Below, one piece after another: positions 42,025-49,020 of a stretch of DNA of 64,000 nucleotides. The notes under the pieces were generated by a model that was not told where the DNA came from, made no database searches, and was given only the letters and a program-made list of their open reading frames with translations. A program made the position numbers and the translations under genes. This DNA comes from a virus. The stretch spans positions 124,001 to 188,000 of IMG/VR virus record IMGVR_UViG_3300050821_009835. One strand, given 5' to 3'. Within the stretch, counting starts at the first letter, position 1. Every line of letters starts with the position of its first letter.

Positions 42025-42735
42025 TCAATCTGTTCTTGCGGGCCATTGAACCCTATGGTGTTTCTTTTCTAACAGCTCGGGAAAATCTTTGTCGGCGTCT
42101 GTATCCACGCTAATGTTACCCTGGGGTTTCGGGGTTTTGTTCCCATCCATGCCTGGGCCGCCTGTATCCCATTGAGCCTTTTGATCTGCATTCGTACCAA
42201 CCCCCTCCTGAATTTCCCCACTTTGATCGTATCCATAACCTGTTTTTACGAGAAACACAGCCCTTTTTCGCTTACCTTCCATTGTCAAAGCTTCCAACAT
42301 GCTGTGAAGTTTGGACAAAGCATAAGACTGATAGAAGGATGCTGTGGTGAAATCACCAGCCTTGGCATACAACTCGGCTACCTGGGCATCGTGACCAGCT
42401 CGTTCGGTTGTTTTGTACAAATCAATGCGGCCCGAACGTTGGGCGAAGATGTCTCTCAATCCCATAAGCAACTCTTCTAGTTTCGGTTCAGTTCGTTCGT
42501 ACAGGATCTTCTGTTGTTCTGATGTGCTAAATGGAAGAGAATTCCAGAGGCCAGAAACATTATTATAAGTATCACGGAGATAATTTACGTCCTGAGGCCA
42601 AGTGGCTCCTGATTGCAGAAGTTCGTTGGTGAATTGAGGCTTGACCTTGAGAGAAGGAAACGAGGCACCCGCGAGTTTGGGGATGGAAGGCCGTCTCCGC
42701 GCTGCTTCTTGCAATGTCTCTAATGGGATTGGCAT
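42025..42735 (-). CDS. Hypothetical helical protein
   Basis: With the AGAGGG Shine-Dalgarno the ATG at 42735 gives 236 residues; the longer frame adds an unconvincing 17. The centre is helical (LEELLMGLRDIFAQRSGRID, then HSMLEALTMEGKRKRAVFL) and the C-terminal 50 residues are acidic and disordered. No family is recognised; a head-to-tail or tail assembly factor is possible. Confidence 0.6.
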   Translation of the reverse strand: MPIPLETLQEAARRRPSIPKLAGASFPSLKVKPQFTNELLQSGATWPQDVNYLRDTYNNVSGLWNSLPFSTSEQQKILYERTEPKLEELLMGLRDIFAQRSGRIDLYKTTERAGHDAQVAELYAKAGDFTTASFYQSYALSKLHSMLEALTMEGKRKRAVFLVKTGYGYDQSGEIQEGVGTNADQKAQWDTGGPGMDGNKTPKPQGNISVDTDADKDFPELLEKKHHRVQWPARTD

Positions 42736-42786
42736 GAAACCCTCTACTAAACTTCGTAAATTGGGTTTCCACGCTACCAAAACCAC

Positions 42787-42923
42787 TTACATGAAGACAT
42801 TTCTTCAGAGGTGCCTATAGAAGGGCGCTAGAGTTGCATTTCAAGTTCGGACTCTTGTCCGAACAAGGTCCATATGAGACGACTATCGCGGTAGTCGTTC
42901 CATGAGACTCAGAAAGCCAGGAT
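42787..42923. other. Hairpin-rich spacer
   Basis: The gap holds TTCGGAC/GTCCGAA (around 42845-42862), GACGACTA/TAGTCGTT (around 42878-42899) and AAAGCCAGG/CCTGGCTTT (42913-42938). The last overlaps the stop of the glycosylase gene and has a T run on the plus side. Terminator function is likely but the direction is unclear. Confidence 0.4.
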
Positions 42924-43515
42924 TTAGTTCCTGGCTTTCGATTTTTGAGGAAGTGCGTACTTCTTCCAAACTTGAGTGTCTAAATCTTTCGCTGACATTC
43001 GTCGTTTCTTGGCTTCTGCTATAAACACTTGCTCTAATTCAAGATAGTGTTTACCGCTAGGAGTTGTAACCGGAGCCTTATAACCCTGGGCACGGAGCCA
43101 TTTCAGAACATGAGTATCCAACGGGACACAAGCTGTCTCTGGTTTATAATAAAGCATAATCATACGAGCGGTCTTTGGCCCGATGCCCTTCACTGTCTCT
43201 AATTCTGCTACCGTCGTGTTTAGCGGATCCTTAATTTTATGTACAACCTCGTTCATAGCACGAGCAATTCGCGTATACTGGCCCATGCGATGTGCTCTTA
43301 ACCGCCATTCGAGCATTCCTTTGGTTGACAAGGTGCTGAATGCGCTGGAATGGGGTTTGGATGTAAGGAGGAAAGGAGGGCAGTCCGTAGAGAAATTTCT
43401 CTACTTTGACTGCTGTAGCATCAGCAGGCTTGTTGCAAACACAGATTCCAAAAATTATCCACTCTTCTAGACGCTGGCGATCCCAAGGTTGAGTTAGATC
43501 GTAAGGATCGATCAC
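42924..43515 (-). pseudogene. HhH-GPD DNA glycosylase interrupted by a frameshift
   Basis: The first frame (from 43515) encodes WDRQRLEEWIIFGICVCNKP and PFQRIQHLVNQ, and the second frame (to 42924) encodes MLEWRLRAHRMGQYTRIARA, then LETVKGIGPKTARMIMLYY and VPLDTHVLKWLR. Together they make the usual small phage HhH-GPD (endonuclease III-like) protein of about 195 residues with the HhH motif and catalytic-type Asp. The frames join near 43325 by a +1 shift. This is a mutation, an assembly indel or programmed frameshifting. Confidence 0.7.
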
Positions 43516-43763
43516 ACTCCCTCCACATAAGGATCCTCTAATCTTGGTGAATCATGGAGAGGATTAGTGTCACCAGGACGAGGGATTGCCATACCGCCTA
43601 CAACAATCGGAACGAGTCCCATCTCTTCTTCGGTTTTACCGTCATACCCGCCGTAGAACTGATCCGCAGTCTCATTTTCGTAAAATGGAGATATGCGCGT
43701 GAAGCCGCGTTTCTTAGCGGATTGACCTCTGTAGAAAGCGACTCGTGGTTCAATGTATTGCAT
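43512..43763 (-). CDS. Hypothetical protein
   Basis: The preferred ATG at 43763 follows an AGTATC motif and gives 83 residues; the track start ten residues earlier lies before the motif. The C-terminus has GGMAIPRPGDTNPLHDSP. No family is recognised. Its stop overlaps the glycosylase start. Confidence 0.55.
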   Translation of the reverse strand: MQYIEPRVAFYRGQSAKKRGFTRISPFYENETADQFYGGYDGKTEEEMGLVPIVVGGMAIPRPGDTNPLHDSPRLEDPYVEGV

Positions 43764-43774
43764 TTTAATTGATA

Positions 43775-44416
43775 CTAGATGTCCAATATCCAAGGTTTAT
43801 TTACGGGACGATAGGCTTCATCCACAGCCGCTGCGTTGTAGAAAGCGGTATCCCCATATTGCCGCTTACCATATCCTCCATGGATGTGGCCAAATACATG
43901 AATTTTCGGTTTAGTGCGTTCTACCGCTGTTATCAATTCTGCACAACCCACATGCTCAGACCCAAGATGAGCAGCGGCTTGGTCCAAGATTCCCATAGGA
44001 GGGCCATGAGTAACCAATATATCGAGGCCGGAAGGTATCAAATCCCAGTATTTATGGAGCTGGCCTCGAGTGACGTTGAATGCCCAAGAATAGAACCATG
44101 GTTGCCACGGACTCCCATAGAATTTCAAGCCCATGATTTCAATCCCGCTATCTTCTAAATAAACGATGTTCGGATAATCGGCCTTGAGCAGTTCGATTGC
44201 CTGTTTCTTCTGCCTTTCAAAAAGCCAATCATGATTACCCGCAATAACTATCTTATGAGAATGAGGAAGAGATTGAAGCCATTTACTAACCATGGTAACT
44301 TCTGATACGCGCCCACTCAGGGTAAGATCACCCGAATGGACAAGAATATCCCCATCTGGAACCTATACTTTATCATGAAAATTATGGGTATCAGAAATTA
44401 AGATTAAACGAGGCAT
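43775..44416 (-). CDS. Metallophosphoesterase with in-frame TAG
   Basis: From 44416 the frame reads MPRLILISDTHNFHDKV, then TAG (44363-44365), then VPDGDILVHSGDLTLSGRV and continues through IVIAGNHDWLF, VTHGPPMG and VFGHIHGGYG to the end. All metallophosphoesterase motifs, including the first D-x-H, are present only if the amber codon is read through. If translation starts at the internal ATG (44293) the protein loses its first metal motif. Substitution, suppression or sequencing error are all possible. Confidence 0.7.
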
Positions 44417-44474
44417 TACTCTTGTATACTTCAAAGGGAGAGAACTTCCTGATTTCTGTTAATGGAGGATTCTT

Positions 44475-45134
44475 ATGTTTATTGATTCGAATATCCAATC
44501 CGCCCCCGGCTGGGGATCTCACGTACAATCTGACGGCTCAGATGTGGGTGGCTGGGATCCAGCAGTATACACCATTGATCAAACTTTTCCGCCCAGCTGC
44601 CGATTTTTTCTTCAAGGTACAAAAAAGCAGGGGTCACTCCCCACAGTAGACTGGTACATTGCGCGCCCAGTACAGGCCAATACCGGCAATCTACAATTAA
44701 ACTTCAGTCTAACGCCAAATACAAATTTGCTTAACAACTATCTGTTCGAAACTGATTGTAAGTTATCGATAGACGAATACACCTACAATTTTTCGTTGCA
44801 GGTGCTTGTGGGAAGTTGGAAATTAGAGATTTCCAATCAAAAAGGCGATTGGGTAGATACTGGATTTACAGTCCCACCTTTCGTTCCTGGTGTTGCAACG
44901 CAGTACGAATTGGTCTACCGTTTTAATACAACAACCAAACTCTATTCTATTCTAACAGCTTCCATTGGTGGACAAGCATTTGAAATCCCTTCTTCATTGG
45001 GAAATCTAACCGCCATCAAAACTGGATGGACTGACACCTTGATTCAGATGCAACGTTCCTTAACGGAAGAAGCAGGGGACGCTAATCAAAGCGCAAGCGA
45101 CCAACTAGATGCTTGCGAATTGATTTGGAGTTGA
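44475..45134 (+). CDS. Plus-strand beta-rich protein
   Basis: This 219-residue protein is the only plus-strand gene between 1 kb and 49 kb. A good GGAGG Shine-Dalgarno precedes the ATG. It has a beta-sandwich-like pattern (NTGNLQLNFSLTPNTNLLNN; TQYELVYRFNTTTKLYSIL) reminiscent of lectin or LamG folds. It lies divergently from the metallophosphoesterase and converges on tRNA cluster 2. The function is unknown. Confidence 0.65.
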   Translation: MFIDSNIQSAPGWGSHVQSDGSDVGGWDPAVYTIDQTFPPSCRFFLQGTKKQGSLPTVDWYIARPVQANTGNLQLNFSLTPNTNLLNNYLFETDCKLSIDEYTYNFSLQVLVGSWKLEISNQKGDWVDTGFTVPPFVPGVATQYELVYRFNTTTKLYSILTASIGGQAFEIPSSLGNLTAIKTGWTDTLIQMQRSLTEEAGDANQSASDQLDACELIWS

Positions 45135-45141
45135 CCGAATT

Positions 45142-45215
45142 TGGCGGCTATACCGGGGCTCGAACCCGGTTCTGCTGATTGAGAATCAACAATCCTACCC
45201 ATAGACGATATAGCC
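45142..45215 (-). tRNA. tRNA-Glu (CTC)
   Basis: The acceptor GGCTATA/TATAGCC, anticodon stem GTTGA/TCAGC with loop TTCTCAA, T stem CCGGG/CCCGG, discriminator G and encoded CCA fit. Confidence 0.88.
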
Positions 45216-45219
45216 GAGA

Positions 45220-45295
45220 TGGTGGCATACAGGGGAGTCGAACCCCTCATCATCTGGGTGAAGGCCAGAGGACCAAACCGATAGTCGGGTATGCC
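45220..45295 (-). tRNA. tRNA-Glu (TTC), C33 variant
   Basis: The acceptor GGCATAC/GTATGCC, anticodon stem TCTGG/CCAGA, T stem AGGGG/CCCCT and encoded CCA fit. The loop is CCTTCAC, giving TTC (Glu) with C at position 33. Confidence 0.87.
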
Positions 45296-45329
45296 AAAAC
45301 TAACTTGTTTGTGAGCTAACAGTACAAAC

Positions 45330-45405
45330 TGGTGGAGACGGCGAGATTCGAACTCGCGGCCTCATCGTTGCGAACGATGCGCTCTCCCAACTGAGCTACA
45401 TCCCC
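45330..45405 (-). tRNA. tRNA-Ala (CGC)
   Basis: The acceptor GGGGATG/CGTCTCC, D stem GCTC/GAGC, anticodon stem CATCG/CGATG with loop TTCGCAA, T stem GCGAG/CTCGC and encoded CCA fit. Confidence 0.9.
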
Positions 45406-45412
45406 CAAATTT

Positions 45413-45486
45413 TGGTGCTCCGTAAGCGAATCGAACGCTTGCTTTCTGCATGTCGAACAGACGCTCTACCACTGAGCTAACAGAGC
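45413..45486 (-). tRNA. tRNA-Val (GAC), C33 variant
   Basis: The acceptor GCTCTGT/ACGGAGC, D stem GCTC/GAGC, anticodon stem TCTGT/GCAGA, T arm and encoded CCA fit. The loop TCGACAT gives GAC (Val); normal Val(GAC) has TTGACAT, so this is U33 to C. Confidence 0.85.
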
Positions 45487-45488
45487 TT

Positions 45489-45959
45489 TTACTTCGTAAC
45501 CGGGACTACCTGAGAAGGGATCACCACTTCTGTCCCTGGTACAGTCGATCCGCCTGTTTGGGGTGGAGTCGCTGTAGTAATGGTCGTACTCGTTGTCCCC
45601 GTACTGGTGGAGGGTGCTGGACTCGGAGCATCCGGGCTCATTGTCTTCAATAATGCGCCAAATGCTGAACCAAATGCACCTGTATCAAACGTCAAACCAT
45701 TCAGAGCAATCCCGTTATCCGAAGCAATTGTCCCGTTTTGGATCAACTGCACCACCGTGTAGTACATGTGCTCGGCACGATAAAAAAAGAATACAGAAGC
45801 GACTGCTAGAATTATGATGTTCCCGCCACGAGAATTCGTAATCGTAGCAAAATCCTGCCACACTCCTACGGAGGGGAGCTTCCCCTGATACCACATTACC
45901 ATGAAGGAGAGATATACTACAATCACTCCCGCCCACATTTCCCAAGTTATCGTCACCAT
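45489..45959 (-). CDS. Membrane protein with Thr/Pro-rich tail
   Basis: This 156-residue protein has two transmembrane segments (about residues 7-25 and 47-65), then an extracellular-type Thr/Ser/Pro-rich tail (TSTGTTSTTITTATPPQT). Size and topology allow a holin or a surface-anchored protein. It begins the transcript leading into tRNA-Val. Confidence 0.6.
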   Translation of the reverse strand: MVTITWEMWAGVIVVYLSFMVMWYQGKLPSVGVWQDFATITNSRGGNIIILAVASVFFFYRAEHMYYTVVQLIQNGTIASDNGIALNGLTFDTGAFGSAFGALLKTMSPDAPSPAPSTSTGTTSTTITTATPPQTGGSTVPGTEVVIPSQVVPVTK

Positions 45960-45993
45960 TTCGCACCTCTACTATCGAGGCTCGAAAGTCAAA

Positions 45994-46800
45994 TCAATCG
46001 TAGAGTCTCCAAAGTTTTTCTACTGGCAACCCAGTTACCGAAGCCACTTCTGAAAACGTGGGCTGCAATTCTTTTTCAAAAAGAAATTGTACTTGAGGAC
46101 ATTGCTGCTGCTTAGCACTCGTTCTTGCAGAAGGCCAGCCCTTGATTTCTACCAAATTTCCATCTACTAAAAAATCCGGGTAGAAATTGTATCGCACTCC
46201 CTCAAACTCGTAAGATAATGGCCGCCAATTTCTTTCTACTTTCTTTCCTAGCTGCAACGAATGAATGAGATAGGCACATTCCCAGGTGGACTGTACAAAC
46301 ATACCATGGTAGTATCCTGATTTACTACGGCCTCCACCTTCCCGTATTCCACCGCAGCGACCTTCAGCCTTTGCTTTGGCTAAACCTTCTTCATTGTGCA
46401 ATTTTCTACACGAAAGACAAACTGTCCAATTCCTAGGTATTTCTTGCCCACAAGCACAACGTTTAGGAGGCTTAGGAGGTAATAAAGAAACCCTATCATG
46501 GTGAGCCTGAGATATCCTTCTGCGAGTTGTTAACAAACACGGTCTTGTATTCGAACAAGACACAGAACAAGTTAACCCCTTACGTCTAGAAAATTGTTTT
46601 GGGGTGCATTCCAACAAAAACTGCTTTCCACAAACAACGCACTGAACCGGGTAAAGAACCTTTCGTTTGTTTTTCTTTGCCACTGCCAAATTCAAGGCTA
46701 CTCTGTCTGGACGTTTGAAGCAATTACGTATGTGCGCTCCCCAACTTCGCCCATCCTTAGGAAATCCTTCCCTACTTAGTCCACAGTACTGACAAGTCAT
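45994..46800 (-). CDS. Homing endonuclease (PD-(D/E)XK type), copy 1
   Basis: This 268-residue protein has an N-terminal zinc module (CQYCGLSREGF), more CxxC pairs, and a C-terminal nuclease: SGYYHGMFVQSTWECAYL, then YNFYPDFLVDGNLVEIKGW with the PD and ExK residues. It is related to the protein at 47914-48579. Both sit inside tRNA cluster 2, so homing into tRNA genes or nearby RNA genes is likely. Confidence 0.75.
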   Translation of the reverse strand: MTCQYCGLSREGFPKDGRSWGAHIRNCFKRPDRVALNLAVAKKNKRKVLYPVQCVVCGKQFLLECTPKQFSRRKGLTCSVSCSNTRPCLLTTRRRISQAHHDRVSLLPPKPPKRCACGQEIPRNWTVCLSCRKLHNEEGLAKAKAEGRCGGIREGGGRSKSGYYHGMFVQSTWECAYLIHSLQLGKKVERNWRPLSYEFEGVRYNFYPDFLVDGNLVEIKGWPSARTSAKQQQCPQVQFLFEKELQPTFSEVASVTGLPVEKLWRLYD

Positions 46801-46863
46801 TGGTTTACAACCTCTATAATCAACTCAGATAGTTGTAAATCAAGACTCAACAGTCGCTTATTT

Positions 46864-46942
46864 TGGAGCGGAAGATCAGATTTGAACTGACGAAATGCTG
46901 CGTTGGAAGCGCAGTGCCTTAACCAGACTTGGCGACTCCCGC
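46864..46942 (-). tRNA. tRNA-Gly (TCC)
   Basis: The acceptor GCGGGAG/CTTCCGC, D arm, anticodon stem CTGCG/CGCAG with loop CTTCCAA, T stem GTCAG/CTGAT and encoded CCA fit. It lies 9 bases after the RNase P RNA. Confidence 0.9.
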
Positions 46943-46951
46943 AAAACATTC

Positions 46952-47325
46952 GCGCTGAACCTATAGCCAGGATTTTGTCGTGGACGACCATTCCTCTAGG
47001 CCACCCGTTACCGTGTGGCTCAAGCTCTCTACCCGCTGATTCCCCACTTCTTACGAAGTGAACGGGCCGGATCAGCCCTGCTCAGCCTATTTGAGATTGC
47101 TCCACGTGGAGATTGCCCGTTTCACCCTATGCTATGGCTGCGAGCCCCTCCCGCATTTAATCCCCAGTCGAGGGAACCAAGTCACAGACTCGTCTCTGTT
47201 GCTCTAATCGTCATTACGCCTTTCAGCGTAACGCTAGGGAGTTACCCTACACGCCATCCTGTGGAGTCCTGAACTTCCTCGGTAAGCAATTCCATCCTGC
47301 TTAACGCGATCGTCCAGTTCAACGC
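46952..47325 (-). ncRNA. rnpB: RNase P RNA (bacterial type)
   Basis: The minus strand carries the universal RNase P RNA blocks in order: AGGAAGTTCAGGACTCCACA near the 5' end, AGGGTGAAACGG, GTGGAGCAATCTCAAATAGG, GGGTAGAGAGCTTGAGCC, and GGCCTAGAGGAATGGTCGTC followed by CCACGACA near the 3' end. A P1 stem pairs GCGTTGAAC (5') with GTTCAGCGC (3'), defining about 374 bases. It is flanked by tRNA genes on both sides. RNase P removes 5' leaders from tRNA precursors, so a phage copy fits an array of 28 tRNA genes. The P3 region is shortened. A protein partner is not seen in this window. Confidence 0.95.
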
Positions 47326-47339
47326 AAATTTCAAAGATC

Positions 47340-47365
47340 TAAACCAAAGTTGCCTGAGCAACTTT
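47340..47365 (-). other. Hairpin between tRNA-Ala and RNase P RNA
   Basis: An inverted repeat AAAGTTGC-TCAG-GCAACTTT separates the 3' end of tRNA-Ala (47370) from the RNase P RNA 5' end. It could be a processing signal or weak terminator. Confidence 0.4.
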
Positions 47366-47600
47366 AATTTTGGTGGAGAACACGGGATTCGAACCCGTCT
47401 GTATTCCGCATTGCAAGTGCAGCGGCCACTCCCAGCAGTCCCGATCCCCCTAACCCCCTTAATCGTTCAATCTCATTGGCAGCTTCTTCAAGTAAATCAG
47501 CCAATCTATCAGGCTTCCCTTCTTGCACGCTCTTCCGTGTAGAAATCTGACGTCTTATCTCAGCTCGCTTGCGTAATCTCTCAATGAGATCTTCGTTCAT
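47364..47600 (-). CDS. Small helical protein overlapping a tRNA gene
   Basis: This 78-residue protein begins six bases after the CCA of tRNA-Ala(GGC), with no Shine-Dalgarno; after tRNA processing its mRNA would have a 5-base leader. Residues 1-50 are a helical phage-type segment (RLADLLEEAANEIERLR). The remaining 28 residues are encoded by the next tRNA gene, tRNA-Ala(TGC), so the real C-terminus may be a consequence of tRNA insertion. The function is unknown. Confidence 0.55.
   Translation of the reverse strand: MNEDLIERLRKRAEIRRQISTRKSVQEGKPDRLADLLEEAANEIERLRGLGGSGLLGVAAALAMRNTDGFESRVLHQN
47370..47450 (-). tRNA. tRNA-Ala (TGC), copy 1
   Basis: The acceptor GGGGGAT/GTTCTCC pairs with several wobbles, the anticodon stem CTGCA/TGCGG has loop CTTGCAA, the T stem is ACGGG/CCCGT, and CCA is encoded. 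The D arm is irregular and longer than usual. It lies inside the 3' end of the 78-residue reading frame. Confidence 0.7.
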
Positions 47601-47604
47601 AAAT

Positions 47605-47680
47605 TGGTGGAGCTAGTCGGGTTTGAACCGACGGCCTCTTTCATGCCATGAAAGCGATCTCCCAACTGATCTATAGCCCC
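47605..47680 (-). tRNA. tRNA-Ala (GGC)
   Basis: The acceptor GGGGCTA/TAGCTCC, D stem GATC/GATC, anticodon stem CTTTC/GAAAG with loop ATGGCAT, T stem GTCGG/CCGAC and encoded CCA fit. Confidence 0.88.
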
Positions 47681-47744
47681 AAACTCGAGGGGTCTCGGGG
47701 ATTTCACGAAACGTTCCAGCCGTCGCTGTCTATCCCAGACCCTG
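47681..47744 (-). ncRNA. Conserved three-way-junction trailer, copy A
   Basis: This 64-base block is nearly identical to 50312-50374. On the minus strand GGGTCT-GGGAT pairs with ATCCC-AGACC, enclosing a CAGC-GACG-GCTG hairpin and a short ACG/CGT hairpin, so a three-way junction can be drawn. It forms the 3' part of permuted tRNA precursor A. Function unknown; it may be a ribozyme, protein-binding or processing element. Confidence 0.65.
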
Positions 47745-47858
47745 AAAGCCCTAACGTGCACCTACTGGGACTCTGCTCTGCCGCTGAGCTACACCCCTGT
47801 CGGGATGGTTGGATTCGAACCAACGACCTGAGTCCGATCGATGCACAGGCTTTCGAAA
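47681..47858 (-). ncRNA. Circularly permuted tRNA precursor A
   Basis: The region is bounded exactly by tRNA-Cys upstream and tRNA-Ala downstream, giving 178 bases. In transcription order it holds a tRNA 3' half (anticodon-stem strand GGACTC, AGGTC, T arm GTTGG/CCAAC with TTCGAAT, acceptor CATCCC) directly followed by a 5' half (GGGGTG, D arm GCTC/GAGC, anticodon-stem strand GAGTCC). GAGTCC pairs with GGACTC and GGGGTG pairs with CATCCC with one wobble. The flanks pair further: GTGCA/TGCAC and GAAAGCC/GGCTTTC (47744-47750 with 47848-47854). After the 5' half comes a conserved structured trailer. The anticodon cannot be fixed without the joining rule; no CCA is encoded. Confidence 0.8.
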
Positions 47859-47937
47859 TGGAGATGAAGGCAGGATTTGAACCTGCGATTACAGAGGTTG
47901 CAGCTCTGCCCCTTTAGCCAGACTTGGGTACTTCATC
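47859..47937 (-). tRNA. tRNA-Cys (GCA)
   Basis: The acceptor GATGAAG/CTTCATC, anticodon stem CAGAG/CTCTG with loop CTGCAAC, T stem GCAGG/CCTGC, discriminator T and encoded CCA fit. Its 5' part overlaps the read-through end of the homing endonuclease gene. Confidence 0.88.
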
Positions 47938-48579
47938 ATAAAGTCGTACGAAATCTTGTCCGTACTTGCCAGAAACATGATCCAAAATACCCTGCATCTG
48001 TTCCCACATTAGAAGATGAATCTTCCTGCTTCCAACGGCATCCAGTTTTCTCTACAAGATATCCTTGTCCACTACAAAACCCTTAATCTCTACTAAACTC
48101 CCATCCGCCAACTTGAAATCCGGTGTGTAGAAATGAACCACTTCATTACGGTCTAAGTAACCGAATCTTTCCCGATTTCTTTCAAAAGGAACACCGTGTT
48201 CCAATTGATAAATTACCCAAGCAAGTTCCCAAGAAGAGTCGCACCAAATTCCTTGATATCGGCCTTTAATGCCTCGCCCACCTCCCTGGTTGCCCAATCC
48301 TAATCGCTTCCTAGTATCACCAATCTTTTTCTTAGTTTCTTCGGACGGCGGTCCTGCTTTACTCCCGGTTCTAGCCCTTGCTGCTGCTTCTACTAAAGCC
48401 CGAACCTTTTCGTTTTCTATAGTCAACCCCTTATTCCAAGGTATCGTGCGTTCAGCTGGCTTAAAACTTACTCCTTTGCCATGCATCCTCCAAATGTGAC
48501 TTGTTAAGCCAAATAAGGACATTTCTTTCCGGCAAATAAAACAGCAAACAAAACCACCCTTAGAGCCTGTTGTTGGCAT
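47914..48579 (-). CDS. Homing endonuclease (PD-(D/E)XK type), copy 2, with in-frame TAG
   Basis: The N-terminus has a zinc motif (VCCFICRKEM ... HIWRMH), a basic NUMOD-like centre, and a nuclease core (GIWCDSSWELAWVIYQLEHG; FYTPDFKLADGSLVEIKGF). After VVDKDIL comes TAG at 48052-48054, but the frame stays open for 45 more codons (including MWEQMQGILDHVSGKYGQDF and VRLYDE) to a TAA inside tRNA-Cys. The extension matches the C-terminal RLYD of copy 1, so it is genuine coding sequence. Amber suppression, decay or an error is possible. Confidence 0.7.
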
Positions 48580-48659
48580 AACTCCCTCTAAATAAGAGTA
48601 GGAAGTTTAAAACCAGCTCTGTGCCTTACCACTTGGCCAACGGTCCATCTAAACTTTTT

Positions 48660-48734
48660 TGGCGGTGACGACGAGAGTCGAACTCGCATCCTACTCCGTG
48701 ACAGGGAGGCACTCTACCATTAAGCTACGTCACC
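48660..48734 (-). tRNA. tRNA-Asp (GTC)
   Basis: The acceptor GGTGACG/CGTCACC, anticodon loop CTGTCAC between CTCC/GGAG, T stem GCGAG/CTCGT, discriminator G (expected for Asp) and encoded CCA fit. Confidence 0.88.
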
Positions 48735-48744
48735 GCATAAAACT

Positions 48745-48818
48745 TGGAGCGGGATAGGGTAATCGAAACCCTTTCTCCGGTCTGGCAGACCAGGGCACAC
48801 CCAATGTACCAATCCCGC
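48745..48818 (-). tRNA. tRNA-Gly (GCC)
   Basis: The acceptor GCGGGAT/ATCCCGC, D stem GTAC/GTGC, anticodon stem CTGGT/ACCGG with loop CTGCCAG, T stem AGGGT/ACCCT and encoded CCA fit. Confidence 0.88.
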
Positions 48819-48874
48819 TTTAAACGATGCGAATCTATACGCTCAAGACGTTCGTCGCGCCTAAATCTAAATTT

Positions 48875-48951
48875 TGGTACAGGGTGAGGGACTCGAACCC
48901 CCGACATTCTCCTTGTAAGGAAGACGCTTCTACCAACTGAGCTAACCCTGT
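48875..48951 (-). tRNA. tRNA-Val (TAC)
   Basis: The acceptor ACAGGGT/ACCCTGT, anticodon stem TCTTC/GGAGA with loop CTTACAA, T stem GGGGG/CCCTC and encoded CCA fit. Confidence 0.88.
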
Positions 48952-48969
48952 ACATTCTATCGTAAAATA

Positions 48970-49000
48970 GAAAAGACGCCATTAACAGGCGTCCTCGTTT
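48970..49000 (-). terminator. Intrinsic terminator
   Basis: On the minus strand GACGCC-TGTTAAT-GGCGTC is followed by TTTTCTATTTT. It follows the 32-residue frame at 49021-49119 and precedes tRNA-Val. Confidence 0.7.
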
Positions 49001-49020
49001 TACGATTCGGATGTCTTGTT

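Noticed and set aside
47015-47272. 85-residue plus-strand frame
   Set aside because: It lies antisense to RNase P RNA conserved blocks and has no independent support.
47681-47858. Group I intron interrupting a tRNA
   Set aside because: There is too little space (178 bases including the tRNA halves) and no recognisable group I core elements; permutation explains the pairing.
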